A stretch of DNA of 64,000 nt, from positions 86,720 to 150,719 of the forward strand of contig NZ_JALMUV010000012.1 in NCBI RefSeq assembly GCF_023155275.1. Reading direction: 5' to 3'. The position numbers and the translations under genes were made by a program. The notes under the pieces are model-generated. The model made no database searches and was not told the origin of the DNA. It saw only the letters and a program-made list of their open reading frames with translations. This DNA is from Streptomyces rhizoryzae. GTDB taxonomy: Bacteria; Actinomycetota; Actinomycetes; Streptomycetales; Streptomycetaceae. Position 1 is the stretch's first letter, and each line of letters begins with the position of its first letter. Below, one piece after another: positions 44,846-53,977 of the stretch.

Positions 44846-46180
44846 CTATTTCACGTTGTCGCGCTCCATCGCGTCCCCGACCTCGTCCGGCTCCCGGCCC
44901 GGGGTCTGGAGATCGAATTTCGTGATCGCGAAACGGAACAGCGCGTAGTAGAGCGCGGCGAAAAACAGGCCGATCGGAATGATCAGCCAGGGCCGGGTGG
45001 CCAGTCCCCAATTGATCACGTAGTCGATCAGGCCCGCCGAGAAGCTGAAGCTGTCGTGCACCCCCAGGGCCCAGCTCACCGCCATCGACACCCCGGTCAG
45101 CACCGCGTGCAGCGCGTACAACGCCGGGGCCACGAACATGAACGCGTACTCGATCGGCTCGGTGATGCCGGTGACGCACGAGGTCAGGCCGACCGACAGC
45201 ATCATGCCCGCGATCTCCTTGCGGCGGTGCGGCCGCGCGCAGTGCGTGATCGCCAGCGCCGCGGCCGGCAGCGCGAACATCATGATCGGGAAGAATCCGG
45301 TGGTGAACTGGCCCGCCGACGGATCACCGGCCAGGAACCGGTTGATGTCGCCGTGCACCACCGTCCCGTCCGGTTTGGTGAAACTGCCGAACTGGAACCA
45401 CAGCGGAATGTTCAGGAACTGGTGCAGCCCCACCACCAGCAGCGCGCGGTTGGCCACCCCGAAAATGCCCGCGCCCCACGCGCTCAGCGCGGTCAGCCAC
45501 TGGCTGAACCGCATCAGCCCGGCGCCGATCGGCGGCCACACGAACAGGCACACCACCGCGAAGAGCAGTCCGACGAAGGCCATCACGATCGGCACCAGCC
45601 GGCGACCGTTGAAGAAACCCAGCCAGTCCACCAGCTTCACCCGGTGGAAGCGCTGCCACAGCCACGCCGAGAGGAAGCCCATCACGATGCCGCCGAAGAC
45701 CCCCGGATTCTGGAAGGCGGCCTGGGTGACCTTCGCGGACCTGTCCACGCACACCCCGTTCCACAGCCCGGCCTGGGTGTACGTCTGCCCGGTGGCGCAG
45801 TTCGTGGGGAACGCGTGCAGCACCGAGTAGTAGACGAGGAAGCCGACCACCGCGGCCAGCGCGGTCGACCCGTCCGACTTCTTCGCCATCCCGATGGCCA
45901 CCCCGATGCTGAACAGCAGCGGCAGCCCCAGCCCGGAGTCCAGCAGCGCCCCGCCGGCGCCCGCGAAGACCTTGGCGACGGCGCTCCAGCCGAGCCCCTC
46001 GGCGCCGAAGACGTCCGGCTGGCCGAGCCGGTTGAGGATGCCCGCGGCCGGCAGCACCGCGATGGGCAGCTGGAGGCTGCGGCCCATCTTCTGTAGCCCC
46101 TGGAACAGGGCCGCCGCCCGGCTCCGCGACGGCTTCGCCGGCCCCTTCCCCGGCTCCGCGCCCGCTGCCTGTGCACTCAT
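44846..46180 (-). CDS. nagE1: PTS EIIC component, N-acetylglucosamine type (NagE1-like)
   Basis: A 444-residue EIIC protein paralogous to the one just downstream: MGRSLQLPIAVLPAAGILNRLG, ITEPIEYAFMFVAPALYALHAVLTG and FSFSAGLIDYVINWGLATRPW. It carries an extra loop (about residues 95-125) with two cysteines (NCATGQTYTQ and WNGVCVD), absent from NagE2, that could form a disulfide outside the membrane. It has no EIIA or EIIB domain. Start ATG 46180 is preceded by ggaggg, and it diverges from the EIIB gene nagF. Confidence 0.88.
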   Translation of the reverse strand: MSAQAAGAEPGKGPAKPSRSRAAALFQGLQKMGRSLQLPIAVLPAAGILNRLGQPDVFGAEGLGWSAVAKVFAGAGGALLDSGLGLPLLFSIGVAIGMAKKSDGSTALAAVVGFLVYYSVLHAFPTNCATGQTYTQAGLWNGVCVDRSAKVTQAAFQNPGVFGGIVMGFLSAWLWQRFHRVKLVDWLGFFNGRRLVPIVMAFVGLLFAVVCLFVWPPIGAGLMRFSQWLTALSAWGAGIFGVANRALLVVGLHQFLNIPLWFQFGSFTKPDGTVVHGDINRFLAGDPSAGQFTTGFFPIMMFALPAAALAITHCARPHRRKEIAGMMLSVGLTSCVTGITEPIEYAFMFVAPALYALHAVLTGVSMAVSWALGVHDSFSFSAGLIDYVINWGLATRPWLIIPIGLFFAALYYALFRFAITKFDLQTPGREPDEVGDAMERDNVK

Positions 46181-46243
46181 CAGCGCCCTCCGCGTGCTCC
46201 GGCCCCGGCCCGGCGGCGGCCGGCCCGCCGCGTGCCGCATACT

Positions 46244-46259
46244 GGTGGTGTAGACCACT
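46244..46259. promoter_or_regulatory. DasR-type operator (dre-like) between nagE1 and nagF
   Basis: GGTGGTGTAGACCACT shares the GGTGTAGACC core with the site at 44737 and matches most of the dre consensus. It is in the divergent region between nagE1 and nagF, so one operator can serve both genes. Confidence 0.7.
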
Positions 46260-46409
46260 TGGGAGGGTTGTGCGCAGGCGTCCCTCCCGGTGATCGCCAT
46301 CCTTCGCCAGGTAGCGGGCGAACGCCCACTGAGCTGGGCTGAACGTGCGTTACGGTGTGAAATCTTCAGCGGCGGTAAGCGCCGAGGGCCGAGACAAGCA
46401 GGAGTGGAC

Positions 46410-46643
46410 ATGGCCAGCAAGGCTGAGAAGATCGTCGCCGGGCTCGGCGGACTCGACAACATCGAAGAGGTCGAGGGCTGCATCACCCGCCTCCGCACCG
46501 AGGTCAGCGACGCCTCCCTCGTCGACGAGGCCGCTCTCAAGGCCGCCGGCGCCCACGGCGTCGTGAAGATGGGCACCGCGATCCAGGTCGTCATCGGCAC
46601 CGACGCGGACCCGATCGCCGCCGAGATCGAAGACATGATGTGA
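46410..46643 (+). CDS. nagF: PTS EIIB component, N-acetylglucosamine type (NagF-like)
   Basis: A 77-residue EIIB protein, the phosphocarrier that passes phosphate from EIIA (Crr, not in this window) to GlcNAc bound by EIIC. The phosphorylated cysteine is Cys24 in VEGCITRLRTEV. The protein is a stand-alone domain, as in Streptomyces, where EIIB and EIIC are split. Start ATG 46410 follows aggagtgg, and the dre-like operator lies 150 bases upstream. Confidence 0.9.
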   Translation: MASKAEKIVAGLGGLDNIEEVEGCITRLRTEVSDASLVDEAALKAAGAHGVVKMGTAIQVVIGTDADPIAAEIEDMM

Positions 46644-46768
46644 GCCACCGCTCCTGACCGGCGGGCGGGCCGCCGCGCCGCGCGCCCGCCGCCGGGCCCC
46701 GCTCCCGGATTCCCGCCCTCCCCGGCACCGGGACGGGGCCCCGCGGCGCAGCCGATAGGGTCGGGGCC

Positions 46769-47500
<732 letters not shown>

Positions 47501-47682
47501 CCCGCCGGCACCGGGGGCGGGCCGGCCCGGCCCGCCCCGTGGCCGATCTTCGCCCCCGCCCCCGCCTCCCGGGCAACCCCGCCCCTCCCCCCTGCGTTTC
47601 CTTGCGTGCGAGCCCCGCCGGGCCCGCTCCCGTACGCCCCGCCGGCCCCAACCGCCGTACGCCCCAAGGGAAGGAACGCCCC

Positions 47683-48105
47683 ATGGACCGCCCCCGCCAC
47701 CGTCCGCGCCTGCGCCGCCCGGCCGCCTCCGCGCTCGCCGCGTTAGCCGCCGCCGCCCTCGCGATACCCGCGCTCTCCGCGTGCAGCGCCGTCCAGAAGG
47801 CGATGGATTGCGCCAAGACCGCCACCGCCGTCGTCAACGGTGTCGACAAGCTCCAGAAGGCCGCCGGCGACGCCCTCGACGACCCGCAGGAGACCACCAA
47901 GGCCCTCGACGACCTCGACGGCAAGCTCCAGCAGCTCAGCAAGTCCGCCCACGACCCCGAACTGTCCAAGGCCGTCGGCGACATGAACCAGGCCATCAAG
48001 GACGCCCGCCGGGCCGTCGAGGCCGACCGGGCCCCCAACCTCAAGCCGATCGGCGATGCGGCGACCCGGATCACCACCCAGTGCACCCCGGGGGACAAGG
48101 AATAA
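47683..48105 (+). CDS. Small lipoprotein of unknown function
   Basis: A 140-residue lipoprotein: a basic start, a hydrophobic core and lipobox LSAC near residue 33. The mature part is helical, with KALDDLDGKLQQLSKSA and DMNQAIKDARRAVEA, and ends TQCTPGDKE with a second cysteine. No family name comes to mind. ATG 47683 follows aagggaagg. It sits between rph and rdgB, but nothing suggests it acts with them. Confidence 0.75.
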   Translation: MDRPRHRPRLRRPAASALAALAAAALAIPALSACSAVQKAMDCAKTATAVVNGVDKLQKAAGDALDDPQETTKALDDLDGKLQQLSKSAHDPELSKAVGDMNQAIKDARRAVEADRAPNLKPIGDAATRITTQCTPGDKE

Positions 48106-48114
48106 TCGGCTCCC

Positions 48115-48750
48115 ATGGAGTCACACACCGGCGAACGCCCCGCAACCCACCGCCGCCTCGTCCTCGCCACCCGTAACAACGGCAAGATCGCCGAGCTCCG
48201 CGCGATCCTCGAAGCGGCCGACCTCGACGTCGAACTCGTCGGGGCCGACGCCTACCCCGACGTCCCCGACGTCAAGGAGACCGGCGTCACCTTCGCCGAG
48301 AACGCCCTGCTGAAGGCCCACGCCCTGGCCCGGGCCACCGGCCACCCGGCCGTCGCCGACGACTCCGGCCTCTGCGTCGACGTCCTCGGCGGCGCGCCCG
48401 GCATCTTCTCCGCCCGCTGGGCCGGCCGGCACGGCGACGACCGGGCCAACCTGGACCTCCTGCTGGCCCAGCTCTCCGACATCGACGCCCCGCACCGCGC
48501 CGCCCACTTCGCCTGCGCCGCCGCGCTCGCCCTCCCGGACGGCACCGAGCGGGTCGTCGAGGGCACCCTGGAGGGCACCCTCCGCCACGCCCCCGCCGGC
48601 ACCGGCGGCTTCGGCTACGACCCGATCCTGGAGCCCCTGGGCGAGACGCGCACCTGCGCCGAACTCACCCCCGCCGAGAAGAACGCCATCAGCCACCGGG
48701 GCAAGGCGTTCCGCGCCCTGGCCCCGGTGGTGCGGGAACTGCTGGGCTGA
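48115..48750 (+). CDS. rdgB: Non-canonical purine NTP pyrophosphatase (HAM1/RdgB)
   Basis: A 211-residue house-cleaning enzyme that hydrolyses dITP and XTP. The signature LVLATRNNGKIAELRAIL, the metal and base site AVADDSGLCVDVLGGAPGIFSARWAG and the GFGYDPIL segment are intact. Start ATG 48115 may be slightly early, since the conserved start is RRLVLATRN about 13 residues in. A strong hairpin and a tRNA gene follow on the other strand. Confidence 0.93.
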   Translation: MESHTGERPATHRRLVLATRNNGKIAELRAILEAADLDVELVGADAYPDVPDVKETGVTFAENALLKAHALARATGHPAVADDSGLCVDVLGGAPGIFSARWAGRHGDDRANLDLLLAQLSDIDAPHRAAHFACAAALALPDGTERVVEGTLEGTLRHAPAGTGGFGYDPILEPLGETRTCAELTPAEKNAISHRGKAFRALAPVVRELLG

Positions 48751-48760
48751 GCCACGACGC

Positions 48761-48795
48761 GGGCCCCGTCCCTGCGAGGTGCAGGGACGGGGCCC
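48761..48795. terminator. Bidirectional hairpin between rdgB and the tRNA-like gene
   Basis: A perfect 15-bp stem (48761-48775 with 48781-48795) and a 5-base loop, starting ten bases after the rdgB stop codon and lying just 3' of the minus-strand tRNA gene. It can terminate both. Confidence 0.75.
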
Positions 48796-48805
48796 GTCGT
48801 TGCGG

Positions 48806-48878
48806 TGCGCCCGGTCGGATTCGAACCGACAAACACGACCACCTAAAGATCGCCGCTCAGCCGTTGGCGCACGGGCGC
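48806..48878 (-). tRNA. tRNA-like gene, anticodon UAG (Leu by code) with class I shape
   Basis: On the minus strand a cloverleaf folds: acceptor GCGCCCG/CGGGCGC with discriminator A, a 3-bp D stem (CGC/GCG) with a GG-containing loop, anticodon stem CGATC/GGTCG with loop TTTAGGT (anticodon TAG), a 5-base variable loop and a T arm with loop TTCGAAT. CCA is not encoded (genomic CCG). By anticodon it would be tRNA-Leu, but leucine tRNAs have a long variable arm and this one does not. It is therefore a normal-looking tRNA fold with an abnormal identity; confidence is high for a tRNA-like structure and low for a leucine tRNA. Confidence 0.75.
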
Positions 48879-49035
48879 GTGTGCCGCCGTCCACTGTACT
48901 AAGCCGGGCCGTCCGCCGGTGCGGAGACGTCGGCCTTGGGGCGGGCCGCCGCCGTGCCGGCGCCGGAAGCCGCCGGCCGCCCGGCAGCCGGTGCCCGGTG
49001 GCCGCGGGGCGGCCCCGCGGCCGGGGTGCCCGGCG

Positions 49036-50577
49036 TCAGAAGCGGGGCTCCTGGGTGCGGGCGGTGATCAGGGCGACGGCTTCCTCCTTCGTGGCGACGG
49101 AGGGCGGGGAGCCGTCCAGGGGCTGCTGGGCGGTCTCCTTCATGGCGGCGACGGCGATGACGCCGACGAGGGCGGCGCCCATCGTGTAGTAGGCCGGGAC
49201 CATGACGTTGTTGCCGAAGGCGTCCATCAGGGCCGTGATGACCAGTGGGGTGGTGCCGCCGAAGAGGGAGACCGCGAGGTTGTAGCCGATGGACAGCGAG
49301 CCGTAGCGGACGCTGGTCGGGAACAGTGCGGGCAGGGCGGCGGACATGGTGCCCAGGAGGCACAGCAGCGACAGGCCGAGCAGCGCCATCCCGCCCGAGA
49401 CCGCGAGCAGCGAGCCCTGCTTGACGAGCAGGAAGGCGGGGGCGGCCAGCAGCAGGAAGCCGAGCATGCCGGACATCAGGAGCGGCTTGCGCCCGTAGCG
49501 GTCGTTGAGCCGGCCCACGGTCGGCAGCAGGCAGAGCAGCACCACCATGGTGGCCAGCAGGATCAGCAGCCCGTGCGACTCGCTGTACTCGAGGGTGTCG
49601 GTGAGGTAGGTCGGCATGTACGACAGCAGCATGTAGTCGGTGATGTTGTACGCGCCGACCAGGGCGATGCACAGGATGAGCGCGGGCCAGTGCCGGGTGA
49701 GGATCTCGCCCAGCTTCTTGCCCGGTGCGTTGGCGGAGAGGTGGGAGGAGTCCTCCTCGGCCGGCACGGCGGTGTCGGCGGCGCCGTGGCCCTGGGCCGC
49801 CTCGAACTTCTGGAAGGCCGGGGTCTCGTCGAGCCGGAGGCGGAGGTAGAGGCCGACCAGGCCGAGCGGTCCGGCGACCAGGAACGGGATGCGCCAGCCC
49901 CAGGACAGCATGGCGTCCGGGCCCAGCGCGGTGTTCAGCACCAGGACGATCCCGGCGGCGCCGGTGTAGCCGATCAGGGTGCCCATCTCCAGGAAGCTGC
50001 CGAAGAAGCCGCGCTTCTTGTCGGGCGCGTACTCGGCGATGAAGGTGGAGGCGCCGCCGTACTCGCCGCCGGTGGAGAAGCCCTGGATGAGGCGGAAGAG
50101 TATGAGCAGCGCGGGCGACCACAGGCCGATGGCCGCGTAGGAGGGGATGAGCCCGATGCACAGGGTGCCCGCCGCCATCATGATCATGGTGAGGGCGAGG
50201 ACCTTCTTGCGGCCGATGCGGTCGCCGAGCGGCCCGAAGTACGCGCCGCCCAGGGGCCGCACGAGGAAGGCCACCGCGAAGGTCGCGAAGGACGACAGCA
50301 GGCTGGTGGTCGAACTGCCGGTGGGGAAGAAGACCTTGCCGATGGTGATGGCCAGGTAGCTGTAGATACCGAAGTCGAACCACTCCATGGCGTTGCCGAG
50401 GGCCGCGGCCTTCACGGCGCGCCGCACGGTCGGTTCGTCGGTGACCGTGATGTCGGTGCGGCGCAGGGGAGGGTTCCGGCGCCGGTCGATGGCGCGGAAG
50501 AGCGTCCAGTGGCGTCTGCGCGCGGCGGGGTCCGGTTCCGGCGCGGAGTGGCTGTCTTCGGTACTGAGGTGCGGCAC
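49036..50577 (-). CDS. MFS transporter, metabolite:H+ symporter family (ProP-like)
   Basis: A 513-residue MHS-family symporter that imports small solutes such as proline, betaine or citrate. The family signature AMEWFDFGIYSYLA begins near residue 60, with the loop 2-3 motif GPLGDRIGRKKVLALT and LIQGFSTGGEYGGASTFIAEYAPDKKRGF. About 50 residues precede the first helix. Start GTG 50577 follows gggagga. It sits beside an unusual tRNA and an orphan sensor kinase; no functional link is evident. Confidence 0.88.
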   Translation of the reverse strand: MPHLSTEDSHSAPEPDPAARRRHWTLFRAIDRRRNPPLRRTDITVTDEPTVRRAVKAAALGNAMEWFDFGIYSYLAITIGKVFFPTGSSTTSLLSSFATFAVAFLVRPLGGAYFGPLGDRIGRKKVLALTMIMMAAGTLCIGLIPSYAAIGLWSPALLILFRLIQGFSTGGEYGGASTFIAEYAPDKKRGFFGSFLEMGTLIGYTGAAGIVLVLNTALGPDAMLSWGWRIPFLVAGPLGLVGLYLRLRLDETPAFQKFEAAQGHGAADTAVPAEEDSSHLSANAPGKKLGEILTRHWPALILCIALVGAYNITDYMLLSYMPTYLTDTLEYSESHGLLILLATMVVLLCLLPTVGRLNDRYGRKPLLMSGMLGFLLLAAPAFLLVKQGSLLAVSGGMALLGLSLLCLLGTMSAALPALFPTSVRYGSLSIGYNLAVSLFGGTTPLVITALMDAFGNNVMVPAYYTMGAALVGVIAVAAMKETAQQPLDGSPPSVATKEEAVALITARTQEPRF

Positions 50578-51031
50578 GCGGCGGTCCTCCCGTTGGGTCG
50601 GCGCGCGGTTCGGGTGCGCGGGCGGGGCGTAGGTGCTACGACGGGTGCGCCTGCGCGCTGGAGGCCGGGTCGAAACCCGCCGTGCGGCGAACGCGAGGTA
50701 CGTCACGTCGGCCCCGCGGCGAACGGTGCACGTCACAGGGGTGCGGGGTTGCCGTACGGCGAGGGCTTGTTACAGGACTGGTACAAAGCCGAGCGGTCAC
50801 CGCAGCATTCGGGCAACGGGTCTGTGTCGGGGGGAGAGGAGAGTGTCGGTGGCGAAACCGCACCTTTCCGCCGCAGGTCGCGCCAAGGCCGCCGATTCGC
50901 GGCGGGTGGGGCGCGGGGCCGGACCCGGCGGCCGGTGCGGTCCGGGCCGGTGCCGGGCCGCCGCGCCGATCGTGTTTGCTGGTGGGGTTGGACGGTTGGA
51001 CGGGGCGAGGGCGCCCCGGGAGGAGTGTGTG
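50578..51031 (+). other. Intergenic region before the secreted protein/kinase operon
   Basis: About 450 bases. An imperfect inverted repeat TTGTTAC...GTACAA at 50767-50786 sits in a short AT-richer patch and may be an operator. Short open frames are present, but none has a convincing start, composition or similarity. Confidence 0.35.
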
Positions 51032-51538
51032 ATGACCGACCGCGACGGTGCCCGCTTCAGGCGCGGGCGCACCGCTCTGGTGGCCTTCCTCGTGGTGACC
51101 GCGCTCGCGGCCGGCGGGGTGTGGTTCAGCCAGGTGCCGGACCGCGCGTCGGCGGTGGACGCCGCGCCGAAGACCTCGGCCGTCCAGGACGTGAAGTCGG
51201 ACGGGCAGCCGACGGCGGGCCTGCCGGGCGTACGGGACTGTGGGATCGGCGAGCCGGAGATCCGGCCCCGGGTGATCACGCTGACCTGCGCGGACGCCGG
51301 GATGGTGGCGACCGGGATCACCTGGGACCGGTACGGCGCCGACGAGGCCGAGGGCCGTGGCGTGGTGCAGGTGGAGAAGACCGCGGCGGGGGTGGGGACG
51401 GACGCCGGCTACCGGGCGACGTTCCGGCTCTACGGCGCCAAGGAGATCGACGGTGCGCGGGCCTTCACGGGCCTGGAGGTGACCTACGAGGGCTCCACGC
51501 CGCTCGGTGACACGACGGAGATGTACAACCTCGCGTGA
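51032..51538 (+). CDS. Membrane-anchored extracytoplasmic protein, coupled to sensor kinase
   Basis: A 168-residue protein with a single N-terminal membrane helix (about 16-34, ALVAFLVVTALAAGGVWFS) and a mature part of about 130 residues containing two cysteines (RDCGIG and LTCADAG) and a beta-rich look. It ends EVTYEGSTPLGDTTEMYNLA. No family is recognised. ATG 51032 follows aggag. The stop TGA overlaps the kinase ATG (TGATG), so the two proteins are made together; an accessory sensor role, as for other small secreted partners of kinases, is plausible. Confidence 0.7.
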   Translation: MTDRDGARFRRGRTALVAFLVVTALAAGGVWFSQVPDRASAVDAAPKTSAVQDVKSDGQPTAGLPGVRDCGIGEPEIRPRVITLTCADAGMVATGITWDRYGADEAEGRGVVQVEKTAAGVGTDAGYRATFRLYGAKEIDGARAFTGLEVTYEGSTPLGDTTEMYNLA

Positions 51539-52815
51539 TGGGCATTCGAGGCCGGATCGCCCTGGCCATTTCGGGTATGACGGCACTGGCCGTGGTGGTG
51601 CTCGGGTTCGCCGTGCACCACATCGCGGACGCCGAGCGGGAGCGGTCGGCCCGGGCGTACCAGGACGAGCGGCTGAGTTCGGCGCTCCAGATCTACGAGC
51701 GGGACGGGACGCTGGCGCTGGGCGCGCAGCTGGACGACGCGACGCTGCCGTCGCCGCTGCGCGAGGCGGTGTTCCACGACCGGTCGGGGACGTACGTCAG
51801 CGGGGGCGAGGACCCGCGGGTGTGGGCGGCGACGGGGGTCGGCGGGGACGGCGACCGGCCGGCGCGTTCGCTGTCGGTGTCGGCGGCGTACCCGGACGAC
51901 GACCCGGCGCAGGTGGCGCTGGACCGGGCGCTGCTGATCGCGGGGTGCGGCACGGTCGTGCTGATGGCGGTGGTGTCGTGGTTCGTGGCGCAGCGGCTCT
52001 CGCGCCGGCTGCGGCTGAGTGCGGCGGCCGCCCGGCGGATCGCGGCCGGTGAGCCGCCGGACGCGGACGCGCTGGCCGGCGACGGCCGGGACGAGGTGGC
52101 CGAACTGGGCCGCAGCGTGCACCACATGGCCACGTCGCTGGCGGCGCGGGTGGAGGCCGAGCGGGAGTTCACCGCGGACGTGGCGCACGAGCTGCGGACG
52201 CCGGTGGCGGGGCTGGTGGCGGCGGCGGAGCTGCTGCCGGAGCCGCGGGCGGTGGAGCTGGTGCGGGACCGGGCGCAGGCGATGCGGCGGCTGGTGGAGG
52301 ACCTGCTGGAGGTCTCCCGGCTGGACGCCGGGGTGGAGCGGGCCGACCTGGACGCCTGCGAGCTGCCGTCGCTGGTGCGCGGGATCGTCACCCGGGCGGC
52401 GCGGCAGCGCGGGGTGGACGACCTGGCGGTGTCGGTGACGGTCGAGGGCGAGCCGCGGATCGTGGAGACCGACCGGCGCCGGGTGGAGCGGGTGCTGGTC
52501 AACCTCCTGGCCAATGCGGCCAAGCACGGCGAGCCGCCGATCGAGGTGGTGGTGGCCGGCTCGCGGATCGTGGTGCGCGACCACGGGCCGGGGTACCCGG
52601 CGGAGCTGTGCGCGGAGGGGCCGCGGCGGTTCCGCACGGCGGCGCCGGAGCGCGGGACCGGGCACGGGCTGGGGCTGACGATCGCCGCCGGGCAGGCGCA
52701 GGTGCTCGGTGCCCGGCTGGAGTTCGGCGCCGCCGCGGGCGGCGGCGCCGAGGCCGTGCTGGAGCTGCCGGACCGGGCCGCGGTGACCGCCCTGGAGGTG
52801 GCGCCGGCGACGTAG
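51538..52815 (+). CDS. Sensor histidine kinase, orphan in this window
   Basis: A 425-residue membrane histidine kinase: a first helix (about 3-25), an extracytoplasmic domain of about 100 residues, a second helix (VVLMAVVSWFVAQRL), a HAMP linker, DHp helix FTADVAHELRTPVAGL with the phosphorylated His, and an ATPase domain with N box NLLANAAKHGE, DHGPGY and GTGHGLGLTIA. No response regulator gene adjoins it on either side. ATG 51538 and GTG 51535 are both possible starts. The cognate regulator must lie elsewhere, or be absent. Confidence 0.9.
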   Translation: MGIRGRIALAISGMTALAVVVLGFAVHHIADAERERSARAYQDERLSSALQIYERDGTLALGAQLDDATLPSPLREAVFHDRSGTYVSGGEDPRVWAATGVGGDGDRPARSLSVSAAYPDDDPAQVALDRALLIAGCGTVVLMAVVSWFVAQRLSRRLRLSAAAARRIAAGEPPDADALAGDGRDEVAELGRSVHHMATSLAARVEAEREFTADVAHELRTPVAGLVAAAELLPEPRAVELVRDRAQAMRRLVEDLLEVSRLDAGVERADLDACELPSLVRGIVTRAARQRGVDDLAVSVTVEGEPRIVETDRRRVERVLVNLLANAAKHGEPPIEVVVAGSRIVVRDHGPGYPAELCAEGPRRFRTAAPERGTGHGLGLTIAAGQAQVLGARLEFGAAAGGGAEAVLELPDRAAVTALEVAPAT

Positions 52816-52845
52816 CGGCGCCGGCGCGGTGCCCCGCCGGCGGCG

Positions 52846-53313
52846 TTACAGCCCCAGATCCTTGATGATCTTGGCGACGTGGCCGGTGGCCTTGACGTTG
52901 TAGAGCGCGCGCTCGACCTTGCCGTCCTCGTCGACGATGACGGTGGAGCGGATCACGCCGGTGACCGTCTTGCCGTAGAGCTTCTTCTCGCCGAAGGCGC
53001 CGTAGGCGGTCAGCACCTCCTTGTCCGGGTCGCCGAGCAGGGTGACCTTGAGGTCCTCCTTCTCGCGGAACGTCGCGAGCTTCTCGGGCTTGTCGGGGGA
53101 GATGCCGATGACGTCGTAGCCGTGGCCGGCCAGGAAGTCGAGGTTGTCGGTGAAGTCGCACGCCTGCTTGGTGCAGCCGGGGGTCAGCGCCGCCGGGTAG
53201 AAGTAGACGATGACCTTGCGTCCCTTGCGGTCGGCGAGCGAGACCTGCTGGCCGTCGGCGTCGGGGAGCGTGAAGGCGGGTGCGGTGTCGCCGGGCTGGA
53301 GTCGCTCACTCAT
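52846..53313 (-). CDS. bcp: Thiol peroxidase / bacterioferritin comigratory protein
   Basis: A 155-residue peroxiredoxin of the BCP/PrxQ group that reduces peroxides. The peroxidatic cysteine is in LTPGCTKQACDF, where the second cysteine is the resolving residue five positions on (CxxxxC). The start MSERLQPGDTAPAFTLPDADG is standard. ATG 53313 follows ggag. It stands alone, facing the DUF3618 gene. Confidence 0.93.
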   Translation of the reverse strand: MSERLQPGDTAPAFTLPDADGQQVSLADRKGRKVIVYFYPAALTPGCTKQACDFTDNLDFLAGHGYDVIGISPDKPEKLATFREKEDLKVTLLGDPDKEVLTAYGAFGEKKLYGKTVTGVIRSTVIVDEDGKVERALYNVKATGHVAKIIKDLGL

Positions 53314-53578
53314 GGCGGGTCCGTCTCCTTGCGGGGGTCGGGCGGTGGGTCGGTACGTCCCCGACATTAGGCCAGCGGGACGCCCCGGCAGGAGCCGCCC
53401 GCCCCAGGGGGGCGCCGCGGCGGCGCGAAACGGGGGTGCTGTGGGGCGCCCGCGGGTGCGAGCTGACAGACTGTCCTTCACGAATCGGCACATGATCGGG
53501 TGGCCGGTTCCGTACGGGGCGGGTCCGGAAACGGGTCCGGGCCCGGACGCATCGGCACGAGATGACGGAGGCGGCGCG

Positions 53579-53899
53579 GTGTCGGAAGCCAGGACCCCTG
53601 CCCAGATCGAGGCGGACATCGTCCGCAGGCGGCAGGATCTCGCCGCGACGCTCGACGAGATCGGCGTCCGGCTGCACCCGAAGACGATCATGGACGACGC
53701 GAAGGCGAAGGCGTCGGCGGCGGTGGACCGCACGGCGGGGCGGGCGTACGTGACCGTCAACCGCCTGGTCTCCGACGTGCGCGGCCAGCTGGTCGCCGCG
53801 GACGGCGCACCGCGGCTGGAGCGGATCATCCCGGTGGCCATGGTCGGCGTGGCGGTGGTGGGCCTGCTGGTGCTGGGGTCGCGGAAGCGGGAGAAGTAG
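53579..53899 (+). CDS. DUF3618 family protein
   Basis: A 106-residue protein with the DUF3618 signature: ARTPAQIEADIVRRRQDLAATLDEIGVRLHPKTI at the start, a helical middle with GRAYVTVNRLVSDVRG, and a single membrane helix near the C-terminus (VAMVGVAVVGLLVLGSRKR). Such proteins are common in actinobacteria and of unknown function. GTG 53579 is supported by ggagg six bases upstream. Confidence 0.85.
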   Translation: MSEARTPAQIEADIVRRRQDLAATLDEIGVRLHPKTIMDDAKAKASAAVDRTAGRAYVTVNRLVSDVRGQLVAADGAPRLERIIPVAMVGVAVVGLLVLGSRKREK

Positions 53900-53977
53900 C
53901 CCGCCGCCGGGCCGTCCGGTCCGCCGGATCCGGCCCGCGGTGCGTGCGCGCCCCCGCCGGGCAGGTACGGTCGTGCC

